Assembly (NCBI GenBank): GCA_009763385.1
Contig: CM019830.1
Coordinates: forward strand, 92,258,649 to 92,322,648
Direction of reading: 5' to 3'
Source of the DNA: Coix lacryma-jobi var. lacryma-jobi
Taxonomy: Eukaryota; Streptophyta; Magnoliopsida; Poales; Poaceae
DNA: 64,000 bases
The translations under genes and the position numbers were made by a program. The notes beneath the pieces are model-generated. The model was not told where the DNA came from and made no database searches. It worked only from the letters and a program-made list of their open reading frames with translations. Position 1 is the first letter of the stretch; every line of letters begins with the position of its first letter. Of the stretch, positions 35,422 through 46,194 are shown one piece after another.

Positions 35422-38400
35422 GTAAAACGATTGGAGAACGTTTGGTTGGTGGATTCCGGTTGCTCGAGGCACATGACCGGAAACGCCAAGTGGTTCTCCA
35501 GTCTTAGTCCGGTCGCTGGAAAGGAGTTTATCACCTTCGGCGACAATAGCAAAGGTAGAGTGTTGTCTCGTGGATCGGTGCGAGTTAATGAGCACTTTGT
35601 GTTGCGCGATGTTGCTCTTGTTTCTAACTTGCATTTTAACCTTCTTTCTGTTTCGCAACTCTTTGATGACGACTATGGGATTCGTTTTAAGCCGAATCTT
35701 AGTCGTATTTTGGATCCTCAGGGCAATCTTGTTTGTGGGATTTCGCCCTTTGGGAAAGTCTTTCGTGCGGATTTCTCGGAGTCGTTTGGAGTTTCTCGTT
35801 GTCTTTTGGCTGGACCTTCCTCCTCTGATCTTTGGAAATGGCATAGGAGACTAGGACATTTGAGCTTCGACTTGCTTGCAAGGCTTAGTTCACTTGGCCT
35901 AATCTGAGGATTGCCCAAGTTGTGCATGGAGAAGGATCTTATTTGCCATTCTTGTAGACATGGGAAGATGGTTGCCGCTCCCCACCATCCAGTGACTCAG
36001 GTCATGACTAAGCGCCCTGGAGAGCTTTTGCACATGGACCTTGTTGGTCCGGCTCGAGTGAGCTCGGTTGGGGGGAAGTGGTATGTGCTTGTTGTTGTTG
36101 ATGACTTCTCGAGATATTTGTGGGTTTTCTTTTTAGCTGAGAAAACTAAGACTTTCTCTTTTGCTCGCAATCTGATTTTGCGTCTTCAGAATGAGTTCCC
36201 TTTGAACTCAATGCGAGCTATTAGAAGTGATAATGGTTCCGAGTTCAAAAACTTGGATTTTGAGAAGTTTTGTAACTCTTTGGGTTTAGAGCATCAGTTT
36301 TCTTCTCCCTACACACCGCCTCAGAATGGTGTTGTAGAAAGGAAGAATCGGACCCTTGTAGAGATGGCCAGGACGATGCTCAATTAGCATAGGACTCCTA
36401 GGCGATATTGGGCCGAAGCTATGAGCACTGCATGCTACATTTCCAATCGCATTTTTCTCCGAGCTTTCTTGAAAAAGACTTCTTATGAGTTGGGTTTTGG
36501 AATCAACCCAAAGTGAGTTATTTTAGAGTTTTTGGTTGCCATTGTTTTATACTCAAAAAGGGCAACCTGGATAAATTTGAGTCTTGTTCTTCTGACGGTG
36601 TATTTTTGGGTTATGGCACTCACACTAGAGCTTATCGTGTACTTAACCTTGATACTAACCGAGTCAGGGAGACATCCGATGTCACCTTCAACGAGACCAT
36701 GGTTTGTCCTTCTTCTCATTTTGAGCGTGCAGGTGATCATGAGGTCGGCGAACCTCTTTTTGATGATGAGGAAGAAGGTGTTGAAGGGATGGATGACCCA
36801 GCACCTCCTCCACCTGCTGTGCCGCAAAGAGCGGCTTCTACTACGACTCACGGCCCCGATCCCTCTTCTTCGACTTGGGGGCCGTGGGATCCGCCACCTC
36901 GAGCGGTACCTTTTGTACCCGAGGAGGCACCAGCTGCTGTTGAGGGGGAGGCTACTTCAGCTCGGGAGGCGCCACGCCACATTCAGCGCCAACACCCGCC
37001 TCAACAGATGATCGGCAGCATCGGCAAACATGTCACTCGGTCAAGGTCACAACAAATCTCTCACTTTGCTCATTCTGCATTTGTTGCTGATTTTGAACCC
37101 CGAGATGTTGGACACGCTTTGACGGATCCAGATTGGGTCAATACCATGCATGAGGAGCTTGAGAACTTTGAGAGAAATCGGGTTTGGGTTCTTGTTCCTC
37201 TTCCTCCTGAGTGTCACCCCATTGGGACAAAATGGGTTTTCAAAAACAAACAAGGAGAAGATGGCCATGTTGTGAGAAACAAGGCCAGAGTTGTAGCCCA
37301 GGGGTATAGTCAGAAGGAGGGGATACTCTTGGCTTTTGCTGTATCCAAAGGGTTTAAACTTTTTCAAATGGATGTCAAGAGTGCCTTCTTAAACGGCTAG
37401 ATAGAAGAGGAGGTGTATGTGAAACAACCCCCGGTTTCGAAAATCCCAAGTTTCCAAACCATGTTTTTAAACTTCACAAAGCTTTGTATGGTTTGAAACA
37501 AGCCCCTAGAGCCTGGTATGATAGGTTGAAAACCTTTTTGCTTGCTAAGGGTTTTAAAATAGGATGTGTGGATAAAACGCTCTTTCTCCTCAAGCAAGGC
37601 AGTGACACACTCTTGGTCCAAATTTACGTGGATGATATCATTTTCGGTGGTTCTTCTCACGCTTTGGTTGCCAAGTTTGCAGATACTATGAGCAGGGAGT
37701 TTGAGATGAGCAGGATAGGCGAGTTGACGTTTTTCCGTAGATTGCAAATCAAGCAATCTCGAGAGGGAACGTTTGTGCACAAGGGTAAGTATACCAAGGA
37801 CATCTTGAAGAAATTCGATATGGGTGAGGCCAAGCCTCTTCCAACACCCATGTCGACCACGACGGCCCTGGATGCAGACAAGGAGGGAGAAGCAGTGGAC
37901 CAGAAGGAGTACCGGAGTATGATCGGGTCGCTGCTGTACCTGACGGGGACACGCCCAGACATTCAGTTCGCGGTGTGTCTTTGCGCGCGATTTCAGTCGT
38001 CGCCGCGCACCTCTCACCGTCAGGCGGTCAAGCGCATTATGAGGTACTTATGCTTCACTCCTGAGTTTGCGATTTGGTATTCTGCTTCCTCCACCCTCTC
38101 CCTTTGTGGTTATTCTCATGCCGATTTTGCTGGTTGCCGCATTGAGCGCAAGTCCACTTCTGGGACTTGCCAGTTTATTGGTTCTTCTCTTGTATCGTGG
38201 TCTTCTCGCAAGCAGTCTAGTGTCGCCCAGTCTACCACGGAGGCTGAGTATGTTGCTGCGGCTAGCTGCTGTTCCCAGTTGCTTTGGATGATGGCCAGTT
38301 TGCGTGATTTGGTCTGAGCTTTTCTCACGTTCCTTTGCTTTGGGACAGCACGAGTGCTATTAGCGTTGCTAAGAAGCCCGTGCTGCATTCTAAGACCAAA

Positions 38401-38568
38401 CACAATGATGTGCGCTTTCATTTTCTGCGAGACCACTATGAGAAGGGTGATATCGACCTTCGCCATGTCGATACTCATTATCAGTTGGCTGATATTTTCA
38501 CCAAGCCTTTGGACCAATCAACTTTTTCTAGGTTGAGAGGTGAGCTTGGTGTGTGTTTCCCCTTTTAG
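35422..38568 (+). pseudogene. Copia-1 pol: protease, integrase, RT, RNase H
   Basis: Protease: WLVDSGCSRHMTG (35440-35478). Integrase: HRRLGH...CHSC zinc motif (35840-35960), then the core with MDLVGPA, RSDNGSEF and PPQNGVVERKNR (36030-36360). RT: GTKWVFKNKQ, LFQMDVKSAFLNG and YVDDIIFGG (37625-37650). RNase H: YSHADFAGC, TTEAEYVAA, WDSTSAIS, ending RGELGVCFPF at 38568. Breaks: TGA at 35905-35907, TAG at 36385-36387, a frameshift near 36495, loss of about 17 residues of RT near 37323, TAG at 37398-37400, a frameshift near 37430, and a 1-bp loss near 38310. The second RNase H residue block reads SHAD where copia-2 has SDAD, a lost catalytic Asp. Confidence 0.92.
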
Positions 38569-40132
38569 ATGGGGGAAACATTTTGACTCTTGTACTATAA
38601 ACTGACTTTGTGTTTTTCAGTTGGTTTCTTCATGCATCTTTGCATTTCATCTTGCATATTTACATTCAGAGCTTCATGTATATAATCTGAAGAATGTAAC
38701 TATGCTCTGTATAGTATTTGCTCCGATGCTTTATGATGATGTTGTAGCTTATGCTCTTTCTGATCACTGTTACATGTTGTGAGCGGAGCTATTTTATGAA
38801 TGGTGAATCTGATTAATGAACTTAAAACTTGAAAATGTTCACCATTGAGATATGCAACTAGCATGTGTAGAATGTGTTGAAATCACTTGTGCTCTTCATA
38901 TATGCTAGGTTGCTATGTCTCTAGTGTTGAGTCATTCACTTGCTTGGTATGTTCATATTCTGTTTTAAAATCTGAACCAAGTTAAGTGAATTGGAAAGAT
39001 CAAGATGGGATTGCTTATCAGCACATCACAGTTTCGAGACTGTTTCTCATTGCACTTTGAGTTAAACTTGAGCTGTGTAGTGTATGACCAAAACTGTTGC
39101 TTTAAGCTTCTGATTGCTTCTACATAGGCTTCGCGCAGTTGGAAAGTTAGGCAATGACAAGCTTTCAACCTCTCATAATCACATGCTGATTTTGAACTTG
39201 TGTAATTTAACCGCTGCAACTCCGATAAAATCTGGATGCACAAGTCTATGTTTCATTCTATAGCATGATGATTGAACTGTGCTAGGGGTAGTTCACCTTG
39301 AATACATGTTTAGCACTTGTCTGACTTCCTGTCTATACATATCTCGTGCTATTTTGATGGTGACTACCTTTTTGGCTGAAAACTGCTCGCTTTGCTCTCA
39401 TGCTCATATTTCGTATTTAGTGATCAGTTTGAGTCTTTGCTAGCTTCTTATGGATGTTGTTGAGTCATCGGATCAGAACTGTGTAGAGCATCTTTGTACT
39501 CTCTTGATTATATTTCTGAAGCTGCTAACTTGCATCTTAACTCATATGCATTTTTGGAGGGAGATTTTCTGTCAAGGGGGAGAAATTTGCTTGCTTGCTG
39601 GTGCATTTTCAACTAAGGGGGAGAATATTTTGACAAATCATGTGAGCTCCCGGGGTTGTGTGCACTATTTGAGGGGGAGTTTGCTAGTTGTGTTGAGCCT
39701 TTGCCTCTTTCTTGAGGGACTAGCAAACGTTTTCAGCTCTTCAATTGGTATCGAACTCTTTTGGTTTTTGAGTTGGTAACAGTTGGTATCGAGCTGCTTC
39801 GCTAGCGGTGTTGAGCCCGTTCTGCCTCTTCTTGAGGGCTAGCTCTGTTTTGCTTGAATTTCAGTTGATTTTTCAATTGGTATCAAGTTTTCTTGCTAGC
39901 GGTGTTGAGCTTGTTCTACCTCTTCTTGAGGGCTAGCTTTGCTTTGCTTGGTTGCGTCGAGCCGTTGCCCATGTCTTTGGGAACCAAGTTGTTTTGCTCT
40001 TTCCACTTGACCTTCTTTGGCTTTGCTATGCTTTTGGGTCATTTGGTCGAGTTCTCTCTCTTTCTTCCTTCCTTCCTCTATTTCATTATGATTTGTGTTG
40101 GTAGTTGACAATGCACTCATCAAGGGGGAGAT
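38569..40132 (+). other. Copia-1 3' non-coding region with repeated polypurine tracts
   Basis: No ORF is convincing, and no envelope-like gene is seen. AAGGGGGAGA occurs at 39574-39583, 39615-39624 and 40122-40131, with TGAGGGGGAG at 39670-39679; only the last borders the LTR. Serial polypurine tracts are a Sirevirus hallmark. Near-duplicates of GAGC(C/T)(C/T)GTTCT...TTGAGGGCTAGCT lie at about 39806-39845 and 39905-39940, and three primer-site-like words are between 39740 and 39884. Confidence 0.75.
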
Positions 40133-40480
40133 TGCGGATACATGGGTGTATACCGAGTCTCTGAGTGATGAGTGATTGTCAACTGGGATAATGCGCATGT
40201 TCTTTGCCTTGTGTTGTGCAGGTGTCGAGCACGAATACAGTGATCGAAGGCAAGGTGAAGGTCAAGTAGAGACGTGCCGTGCCGATGGACCGAGAGTGGC
40301 GAATGGCAGACGTGAGGCTTGGACTGAGGGACCGGTGGCCTGAGGATCAGCTGTGGTGGCTGACAGCCTGGGACATCGACGAGCGAAGACTTGCGGGTGG
40401 ACGGGGTGCACGGACGGTGCATCCCCTCTACGGCTCGGTTTGGTGGTTGAGCCACAGAAAACCCACTGAGTGGACGGTTT

Positions 40481-40705
40481 CCAGGTTTGGGCCTCAAAAC
40501 CTGGGTGCTGATGGTTTCCGAGTTTGGGCCACAAAACTCGGGCTGAGGACGGTTTCCAGGTTTGGGCCTCAAAACCTGAGTGCTGCGGGTTTGCTGAGTT
40601 TGGGCCACAAAACTCAGGCGATGGTCGGCTGGTTTCCCGGTTTGGGCCTCAAAACCGGGGGTTGGCTGTGAAGGCTGGTTTCCCGGTTTGGGCCACAAAA
40701 CCGGG
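40481..40705 (+). repeat. Tandem array of six covarying hairpins
   Basis: Same family as 31105-31283, but with two CCCGG/CCGGG units instead of one. The CTGAG unit here pairs perfectly with CTCAG, whereas the 5' LTR has a G-T pair at that site. The third unit ends CCTGA, losing one outer pair. Confidence 0.88.
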
Positions 40706-41499
40706 GGTGCAACGTCCGGGAAAAGGACAAGCAGAGCGGTGGCGGCACGTGGCGGCAATCGGTGAGGTTGCGTTGAGGCAACGCTACCAGTTGTGCGGGC
40801 GTGGCCGTCGGATCACCACCTACCACGAGTTGGTCCAGAATAACCGTAGGGTTTAGCTGGTTCAATCTGTAATTAGTTAGGGGTAGAGTGGGAATTAGAA
40901 TTAGGATAAGTAGGGGGGAGACACCCACCTCCCCATCCATCTCAGTCATTTTTCTCTTTGCTTCTAGGGTTTTCCTGCTCTCCCAATCCCCTGCTGTAGC
41001 TACTGAGATCCGCAGGGAACCATACCTCTGTGTACTAGAGATTTTGAGGAAGTGAGACAGTAATCTCACTGTTGTAGCATGTGGTAGCCACACGGTTGCA
41101 GATCGATGACTTGATTCGTGTTTTGTTCGTGTTCTTCGTGTTCTTCGTTTCTCCGCGATATTCCCGTCACTCGATCTCCCTCTCTACTGCGTCTTTGCGA
41201 AATCCGTTTGAATCAACTTGTTCTTTATAGTGAGGAGATCATTTCCACCGAAGGAATTCATCAAACTCCTCACGAACAAGTACATCGGGTTGATTTCATT
41301 TTCGTGGCGCTTTTTTGTTCATACTCCTCCCCTTTTGATTTCCCGGTGATTGAATCGATTTGAGCGGATGATTTCTTGGGGATAGTCTCCTAACTACCTC
41401 GTGATTATTCTCTCCAAGTTTGGAAACACGGGATTGTGATTTGATTCGGATTTGGGAAGAATTGTGTGAGGGGCGACCAAAATCGCCCTCACTGGGAGG

Positions 41500-41772
41500 T
41501 CGCGGACAGTCTGCCGTTTCCCTCGCGGACAGTCCACGCATCGGGGGCTTGGCCAGATCAGTGGCCGCGGGGTCCTACTGTTTGTGTCCAGGTTGACCTG
41601 CGGACAGTCCGCCGTTACAACCCGCGGACAGTCCGAGACTGTCCAGAGGTGTTTCAGCAACACTGCTATTTTTTGTTTTTAGCCGGCGGACAGTCCGGGA
41701 TCGGCTGGCGAACAATATGCAGTAGCCGCGGACAGTCCGGGATCCCAGGGCTGGACAGTCCGGGATTTGGCT
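41500..41772 (+). repeat. CGGACAGTCCG palindrome cluster, 3' LTR
   Basis: Counterpart of 32065-32310 with about eight copies, some decayed (ggacagtctg, gaacaatatg). Confidence 0.75.
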
Positions 41773-42652
41773 GCTTGTTGCAGTTTTGTGTGTTTGCTCT
41801 CCCGGCTTCTCTGCTTGGTTTCCGGACTTCTCGTTTGGTTCTAGAGTTCATCTAGGAACCTCTCTAGGTATCTTTGCTACTTGTTAGCATCGGTATTTGG
41901 GGATTTCCCGACGTAGCCCTCTACCTATGTTTTGGAACCCGGTTTCTAGAGTCGAACTTGCTCTGGTGCTTTTGGCGTTTGACTTGCTATCGTCTTGTGG
42001 TGCCTCGCTGTGATCCTAGGGATCATCCACCCTCTTCCAAGGGTCGTGGGCATCACGATTTCGATCGAAGCTCTTGGGGTTGATTTTGGGAACAAAAGGC
42101 CAATGTTTCGAGAGGAATTTTTGAGCTCCCATTCACCCCCCCCCCCTATGGTCGCCTTCCTATTGCTTTCTCGGTCCTTCAATTTTCATACATATATCGA
42201 CATCAAAGTAAATATCAAAACAATGCTTTATTAATATATCAAACATTATTACAAAAATGGCCCTCGGGTCTGAAAGAAAAGTACAGACTCTCATGTAGAC
42301 TCTGATGTAGACTCGCGGAAACTGGACGCCATCTCCACAGGAAGGTCGACCGGGGGCTGCGCCATCCTAGTACAAGTCGTCAGGGGCGTATCCACCGTCT
42401 TCTGGGTACTCCTGCTCCGTGTCGTAGACTCCAGCGTCTGGGTGGGGTAGCAGGGGGTTCAAAGAGGAAGGGTGAGTAGATCAAAATGTACTCCGCAAGT
42501 GTAGGGATATATGCTTATGAGGCTATTAACAAAGGTAGGCTGACTCTGTTTGACTCAAGCGCCTAAAGCAACACATCATATTAAATCCTATTAATCCTAT
42601 GCACCTATTTACTAGGTTATAACCACAGTATCCAACAGTAACTGTAACCACA

Positions 42653-42795
42653 CTCGGAGTCGCACCGAGCAAACCACACTCGGAGTCACACCGAGCAACC
42701 AACACTTGGAGTCCACTAAGCAACCACACTTGGAGTCGCACCAAGCACCCACACCTGAAGTCCATCAGGCAAACCACACCTGAAGTCCATCAGAT
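42653..42795. repeat. LL hairpin cluster 1
   Basis: Six small inverted repeats with loop AGTC(G/A)CA or AGTCCA. Stems: CTCGG/CCGAG (42653-42669), CTCGG/CCGAG, CTTGG/CTAAG (G-T pair), CTTGG/CCAAG, CCTGA/TCAGG, and a decayed CCTGA/TCAGA. In the 5' LTR copy (46711-46855) the third stem is CTTGG/CCAAG, restoring pairing. Confidence 0.85.
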
Positions 42796-43278
42796 GACCC
42801 GAACCAGTAACCAGTAACCAACTAATCTCAAAGAAGTCCAAGCCCGCTCGTGACCGTGAGCACGGCTGATATATCAGTTTATTTACTCTGCAGAGTTTGC
42901 ACATCTTTACCCATGAGTCGTGTTGCCCTTATGCCCGAGGTAGCTAGCCTCTTGACCCACTTCCAAGGTGAGTCGGCAGGGTTCACTACAAGGCCGTTAC
43001 AAAGAGTCCATATGTCACGACATAGAGCTACCTTCCGTAATAACACCAGGTCTGGCGCCCGAGCTTGGGAATCACTCCCGTACCAAGCAGTATCCTGCGT
43101 AGAAGAAGCCCTGTCCCATGTCCATATGTAACTAATAACGACATAAGGCTTCTCTATTTAATTAGCCAGTCCTAGAGCCATATAGGCCTCATAGTTTGCG
43201 CTGTTTTGCCGGGTTACATGTCCAAGAACCAGGTCCTAGAGATCCAGGCAGGATAACAAACCACCAACCCAAACCAAC

Positions 43279-43341
43279 GCCAAGTCCCATGGCAAACCGT
43301 AACGCCGAGTCACACGGCAACCGTACGCCAAGTCACATGGC
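43279..43341. repeat. LL hairpin cluster 2
   Basis: Three more units with the same loop type at 43279-43293, 43304-43318 and 43327-43341. Stems GCCA/TGGC, GCCG/CGGC and GCCA/TGGC; loops AGTCCCA, AGTCACA and AGTCACA. A change at the fourth stem position is matched by its partner. Confidence 0.8.
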
Positions 43342-43345
43342 ACCA

Positions 43346-44389
43346 CACCACCAACGGTCCATCCTGCCGGATTTACCTACTCACCATACTACATCATTAC
43401 CAATCCACAATGTTTCATAGATCATTAATCATAATTAATTTTTAACCATCCCACCCCAAGACAGCAAGGCTAAGCATGACTTCTACCCATATGATCCCAA
43501 CCAGGTGACAAGGAAAATAATACAAGAATCTAGTAAACCCTAACATGGGATTCAAATTTGGACACTGCATGCATCTACAGGATCTACTCTACTCTAATAC
43601 CAAAAGTAAAATAAAAGTAGGTGCAAGATTTTCAAGGACACTTGCGCCTTCGGGTTGGGTCGAATCGACTGGATTACGAGAAGGGTCTGGAGCAACGAAG
43701 GCACAAGGTTGATCCAGGGGTTCCACATAGCTCGCACTCGCTGGATCAAACATCAAGCATGGCCTAAACATAGCATATAAGAAATAGTACATCAACAGTA
43801 GTAAAACAGAACGTAAATAGATCTAGCACATAGAGCTCGGCGAGACGAATCTAACGCGAGTTGAACGGGTCGAATCGGAGTTAAAACACAAAAGTTATAG
43901 GAATTTGAATTCGGGTGGCAAAACTGTAAATCAGTTCAACTCATTTTCATATTTTAAATAAATAAAATATGAATTTAAAAGACACTTGGACTGGGCCTCA
44001 TTTTCCCGAAAATGCAAGGGCTATATGGGAAGAATCCCATGACTCATCGAACAGGAGCGTAGGACCGCGGGTTGATTAAGCAAAACTCCAAGGGGTTTTC
44101 TGCAAACATGGAGCGGCCGGTCAGTGGGCGCTGGCGTGGCGCCACATGGCTGACCCGTGGCGACAGCTGGCGCTGACGGGGTGCCACGTGGTCGTGCGGG
44201 ATTGGCTGGAGTGCGCCAGCAGAGCAACAGCTTCATGGACCGCGGCTCGTTTCTGCAGAAGAGCGGGGGTGTGTGTGCATGTTTAACAATACTCAGTGAA
44301 CAGTGGTGTTCGGACGGTGGGTTGTTTCCTTGAAAACGAAGGGGCTCTTTAGAAAAATGCATCGCGAAGGGGTAAGATCTATTCTGAGC
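43346..44389. other. LL LTR interior, nothing else recognised
   Basis: LTR sequence between hairpin cluster 2 and the GC-rich block. Position 43455 corresponds to the point where copia-2 entered the other LTR. No credible ORF. Confidence 0.5.
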
Positions 44390-45540
44390 TGTTGATCCGT
44401 TGATCGACGGCCTTGTTAGATCTGGGGAGAGAGGATGGCGTGCGCGCGGCTGCTGACTTGGCGACGTGTGGCGGCGTGCGAGTGGTGCGGTGTACCAGCT
44501 GGCGGTAGACTCGGTGCGCTGGCGCTGAGGAGCGCGTCCATGGCACAGTACGTGCACGGCTCATACCGGTTCAGGGTGTGTTCTAATCTGGGCCACACGC
44601 GTTTGATCGGATGGCGCAGAGGAGCGGGGAAGGGTTGCAGCAGCCGGCGGCGCAAAAGGGCACGGCGGCGCCGAAGGCCCAACGCGGTGGCGCCATGGCT
44701 TCACGCGGCGGAAGCTCGCCGGAGCCGCTCAGAAACGGCCTACGGCCTTGTTTGACCGAACAGAAACCACCAGGATGGAGAGGGGGAAGACTGCGATCTC
44801 ACCTGGGGGGTCAGCGCGGTCGGAGGAGCTCGGCGGGGAGGAGTAGACGACGGAGGCGGCCACCCGCGGCTCGGAACTCTGGCGGGGTCGAGGTCGTAGA
44901 GGTCACGGCGCCGATTCGAACCAGAGGAGGGTCTGTCAGACGCGTATAGGCGATGCGAGATCGACGAAGGGCAGAGGAGGGACGATGACAACCTCGCCAA
45001 CCCGAGCTCGGTGGTGCCCGGCAATCGTGAGCGTGGAGGCGGTGGTGCTCGGGAGGGTGAATAGGGTTGGCGGCGCCCTCGTGCGAGGGTTATAAAGGGT
45101 GGGGGACAGATGGGAAGGAGCGGCCGAGCGGCTCACGCGGAAGGGATTAGGGCGCCCTTGTGCTGCGCAGAGGAGAAACAACCGGAGGGGGTGGTTGGGT
45201 TGAGGATGGGTCTGACACGTGGGACCACGTCGTCAGCCACTCAACGAGATCTGGCAGGTGGGCCGTTGTGGCAGAGGGAGAGAGGGAAGGGGAGGGATCG
45301 GCAGGGCGCGCGCGCGGGCCGCGGTGAGGGGAGGCGGGGTGCGGCGTTGTGGGTCGAGTGCGTGAGAAACAGAGGCGGTGGGGATCGGGCCGAAGGAGGG
45401 AGTGGGCTCCGGCCAGCAGGAGGACGGCCCGAGAGGGAGAGAAGGGAGGAGGGGATTGGTGCGGGTCGGCCCGAGAGGGAGTTGGGCTTCGGCGCGCTGG
45501 GCCAGGGAGAGCGGGCTCGCTAGGCCGAAAGGAAGAAGTG
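44390..45540 (-). other. LL GC-rich promoter/leader block
   Basis: High-GC part of the LTR with many chance ORFs in both directions (for example 44611-44949 and 45110-45523 plus); products are Arg/Gly-rich with no domain. The minus strand has a TATA box at 45089-45097 and a G-box CACGTG upstream of it near 45216-45221, so the block downstream of the TATA would be the transcribed leader. Confidence 0.5.
45089..45097 (-). promoter_or_regulatory. LL TATA box, with upstream G-box
   Basis: The minus strand reads CTTTATAACCCTCG. About 120 bases upstream lies CACGTG within GGACCACGTGTC, near a CCCACCTGCC word. This is a plausible plant promoter for a leftward LL transcript. Confidence 0.45.
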
Positions 45541-45901
45541 AGGATGTTGTCCTTTGCCTTTTTTTCTCTTTTCTTTTATTTTGGAAATTCTTTTGAAATT
45601 CAAATCAAAACAAGTTTGAAACCAAATCTGTTTGAAAAATTTTGAAAACATTTTCCCTAGGTTTTGAAAATAAATTTTGAGTTTGATTTTGCAAATTTTA
45701 TAAATCTTTTTATTGCTTTTCTAAATAGAATAAATTCGATTCGTCCTGATCGGGTTTAGCAAAATTATTTTTCACCCAATAAAAATGTGCAACGGCATGA
45801 ATGCAACAAACATCTGGCTAGAATTTTCCTCCATTTAGGATATTGGCCATTTTTATTAAATTCTAATTTATTTGAATTAATTTAACACCCGGGGTGTTAC
45901 A

Positions 45902-45915
45902 AACTTACCCCCTTA
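45902..45915 (-). other. LL polypurine tract
   Basis: The minus strand reads TAAGGGGGTAAGTT immediately before the LTR start TGTAACACC. The preceding minus-strand text (CTCAGGACGAGATTCC) is a common gypsy 3'-end context in grasses. Confidence 0.75.
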
Positions 45916-46179
45916 ACTTGGAATCTCGTCCTGAGATTCGGGGAGGCTACAGTCAATACAAAGAAGCAAATCAAATAAGAGCACAAGCCCATATCAATCA
46001 ACGTGCTACGACTTCAAATAATTATGGTGGGCATCCTACGATTTGGAGGACCTACTTTGAAATAAAGTTTGAATCTTCAGCAGAGATAGACTACAGAAGT
46101 TGGAAAATGAGATGAGGCTTTTAAAAATAGTTTTATAAACTCAACGACTTGACTAGGGTAGCGTCCTACGGTCAACACG

Positions 46180-46191
46180 GCTTTGATACCA
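46180..46191 (-). other. LL primer-binding site
   Basis: The minus strand reads TGGTATCAAAGC, one base off the initiator tRNA-Met site TGGTATCAGAGC, three bases from the LTR end. Confidence 0.75.
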
Positions 46192-46194
46192 CTC

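Larger units (their letters stand above)
30757..42181 (+). mobile_element. Copia-1: full-length Sirevirus-type copia element
   Basis: 11425 bp. LTRs are 30757-32719 and 40133-42181, with target duplication ATTTT at 30752-30756 and 42182-42186. The primer site complements initiator tRNA-Met. Gag is followed by protease, integrase, RT and RNase H, the copia order. Multiple polypurine tracts before the 3' LTR, palindrome-rich 2-kb LTRs and a long gag place it in the Sirevirus (SIRE/Maximus) group. All frames are broken, so it is not autonomous now. It is in the same family as copia-0 and copia-2. Confidence 0.92.
40133..42181 (+). repeat. Copia-1 3' LTR
   Basis: 2049 bp. It is similar to the 5' LTR with a few percent scattered differences and several short insertions. 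One is a whole 46-base hairpin unit near 40645-40690; another adds a GGACAGTCC copy near 41750. Confidence 0.92.
42187..45901 (-). repeat. LL 3' LTR, main part
   Basis: Continues the 62-base fragment at 30695-30756 after the copia-1 insertion. On the minus strand the LTR begins TGTAACACCCCGGGTG at 45901, passes a TATA box and a GC-rich block, and ends with the 1.27-kb part shared with 46257-47533. No coding sequence. Confidence 0.8.
45902..46194 (-). other. LL interior, 293 bp, non-coding
   Basis: Contains only the polypurine tract at one end, the primer site at the other, and about 250 bases without an ORF between them. Confidence 0.75.

Noticed and set aside
39450..39779. Possible envelope-like gene after copia-1 pol
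   Set aside because: Only 109 codons, interrupted by polypurine tracts and not conserved in frame with copia-2.
45110..45645. 137- and 98-codon plus-strand ORFs
   Set aside because: Repetitive Gly/Arg/Glu text in the LL LTR, opposite to the inferred transcript, no domain.
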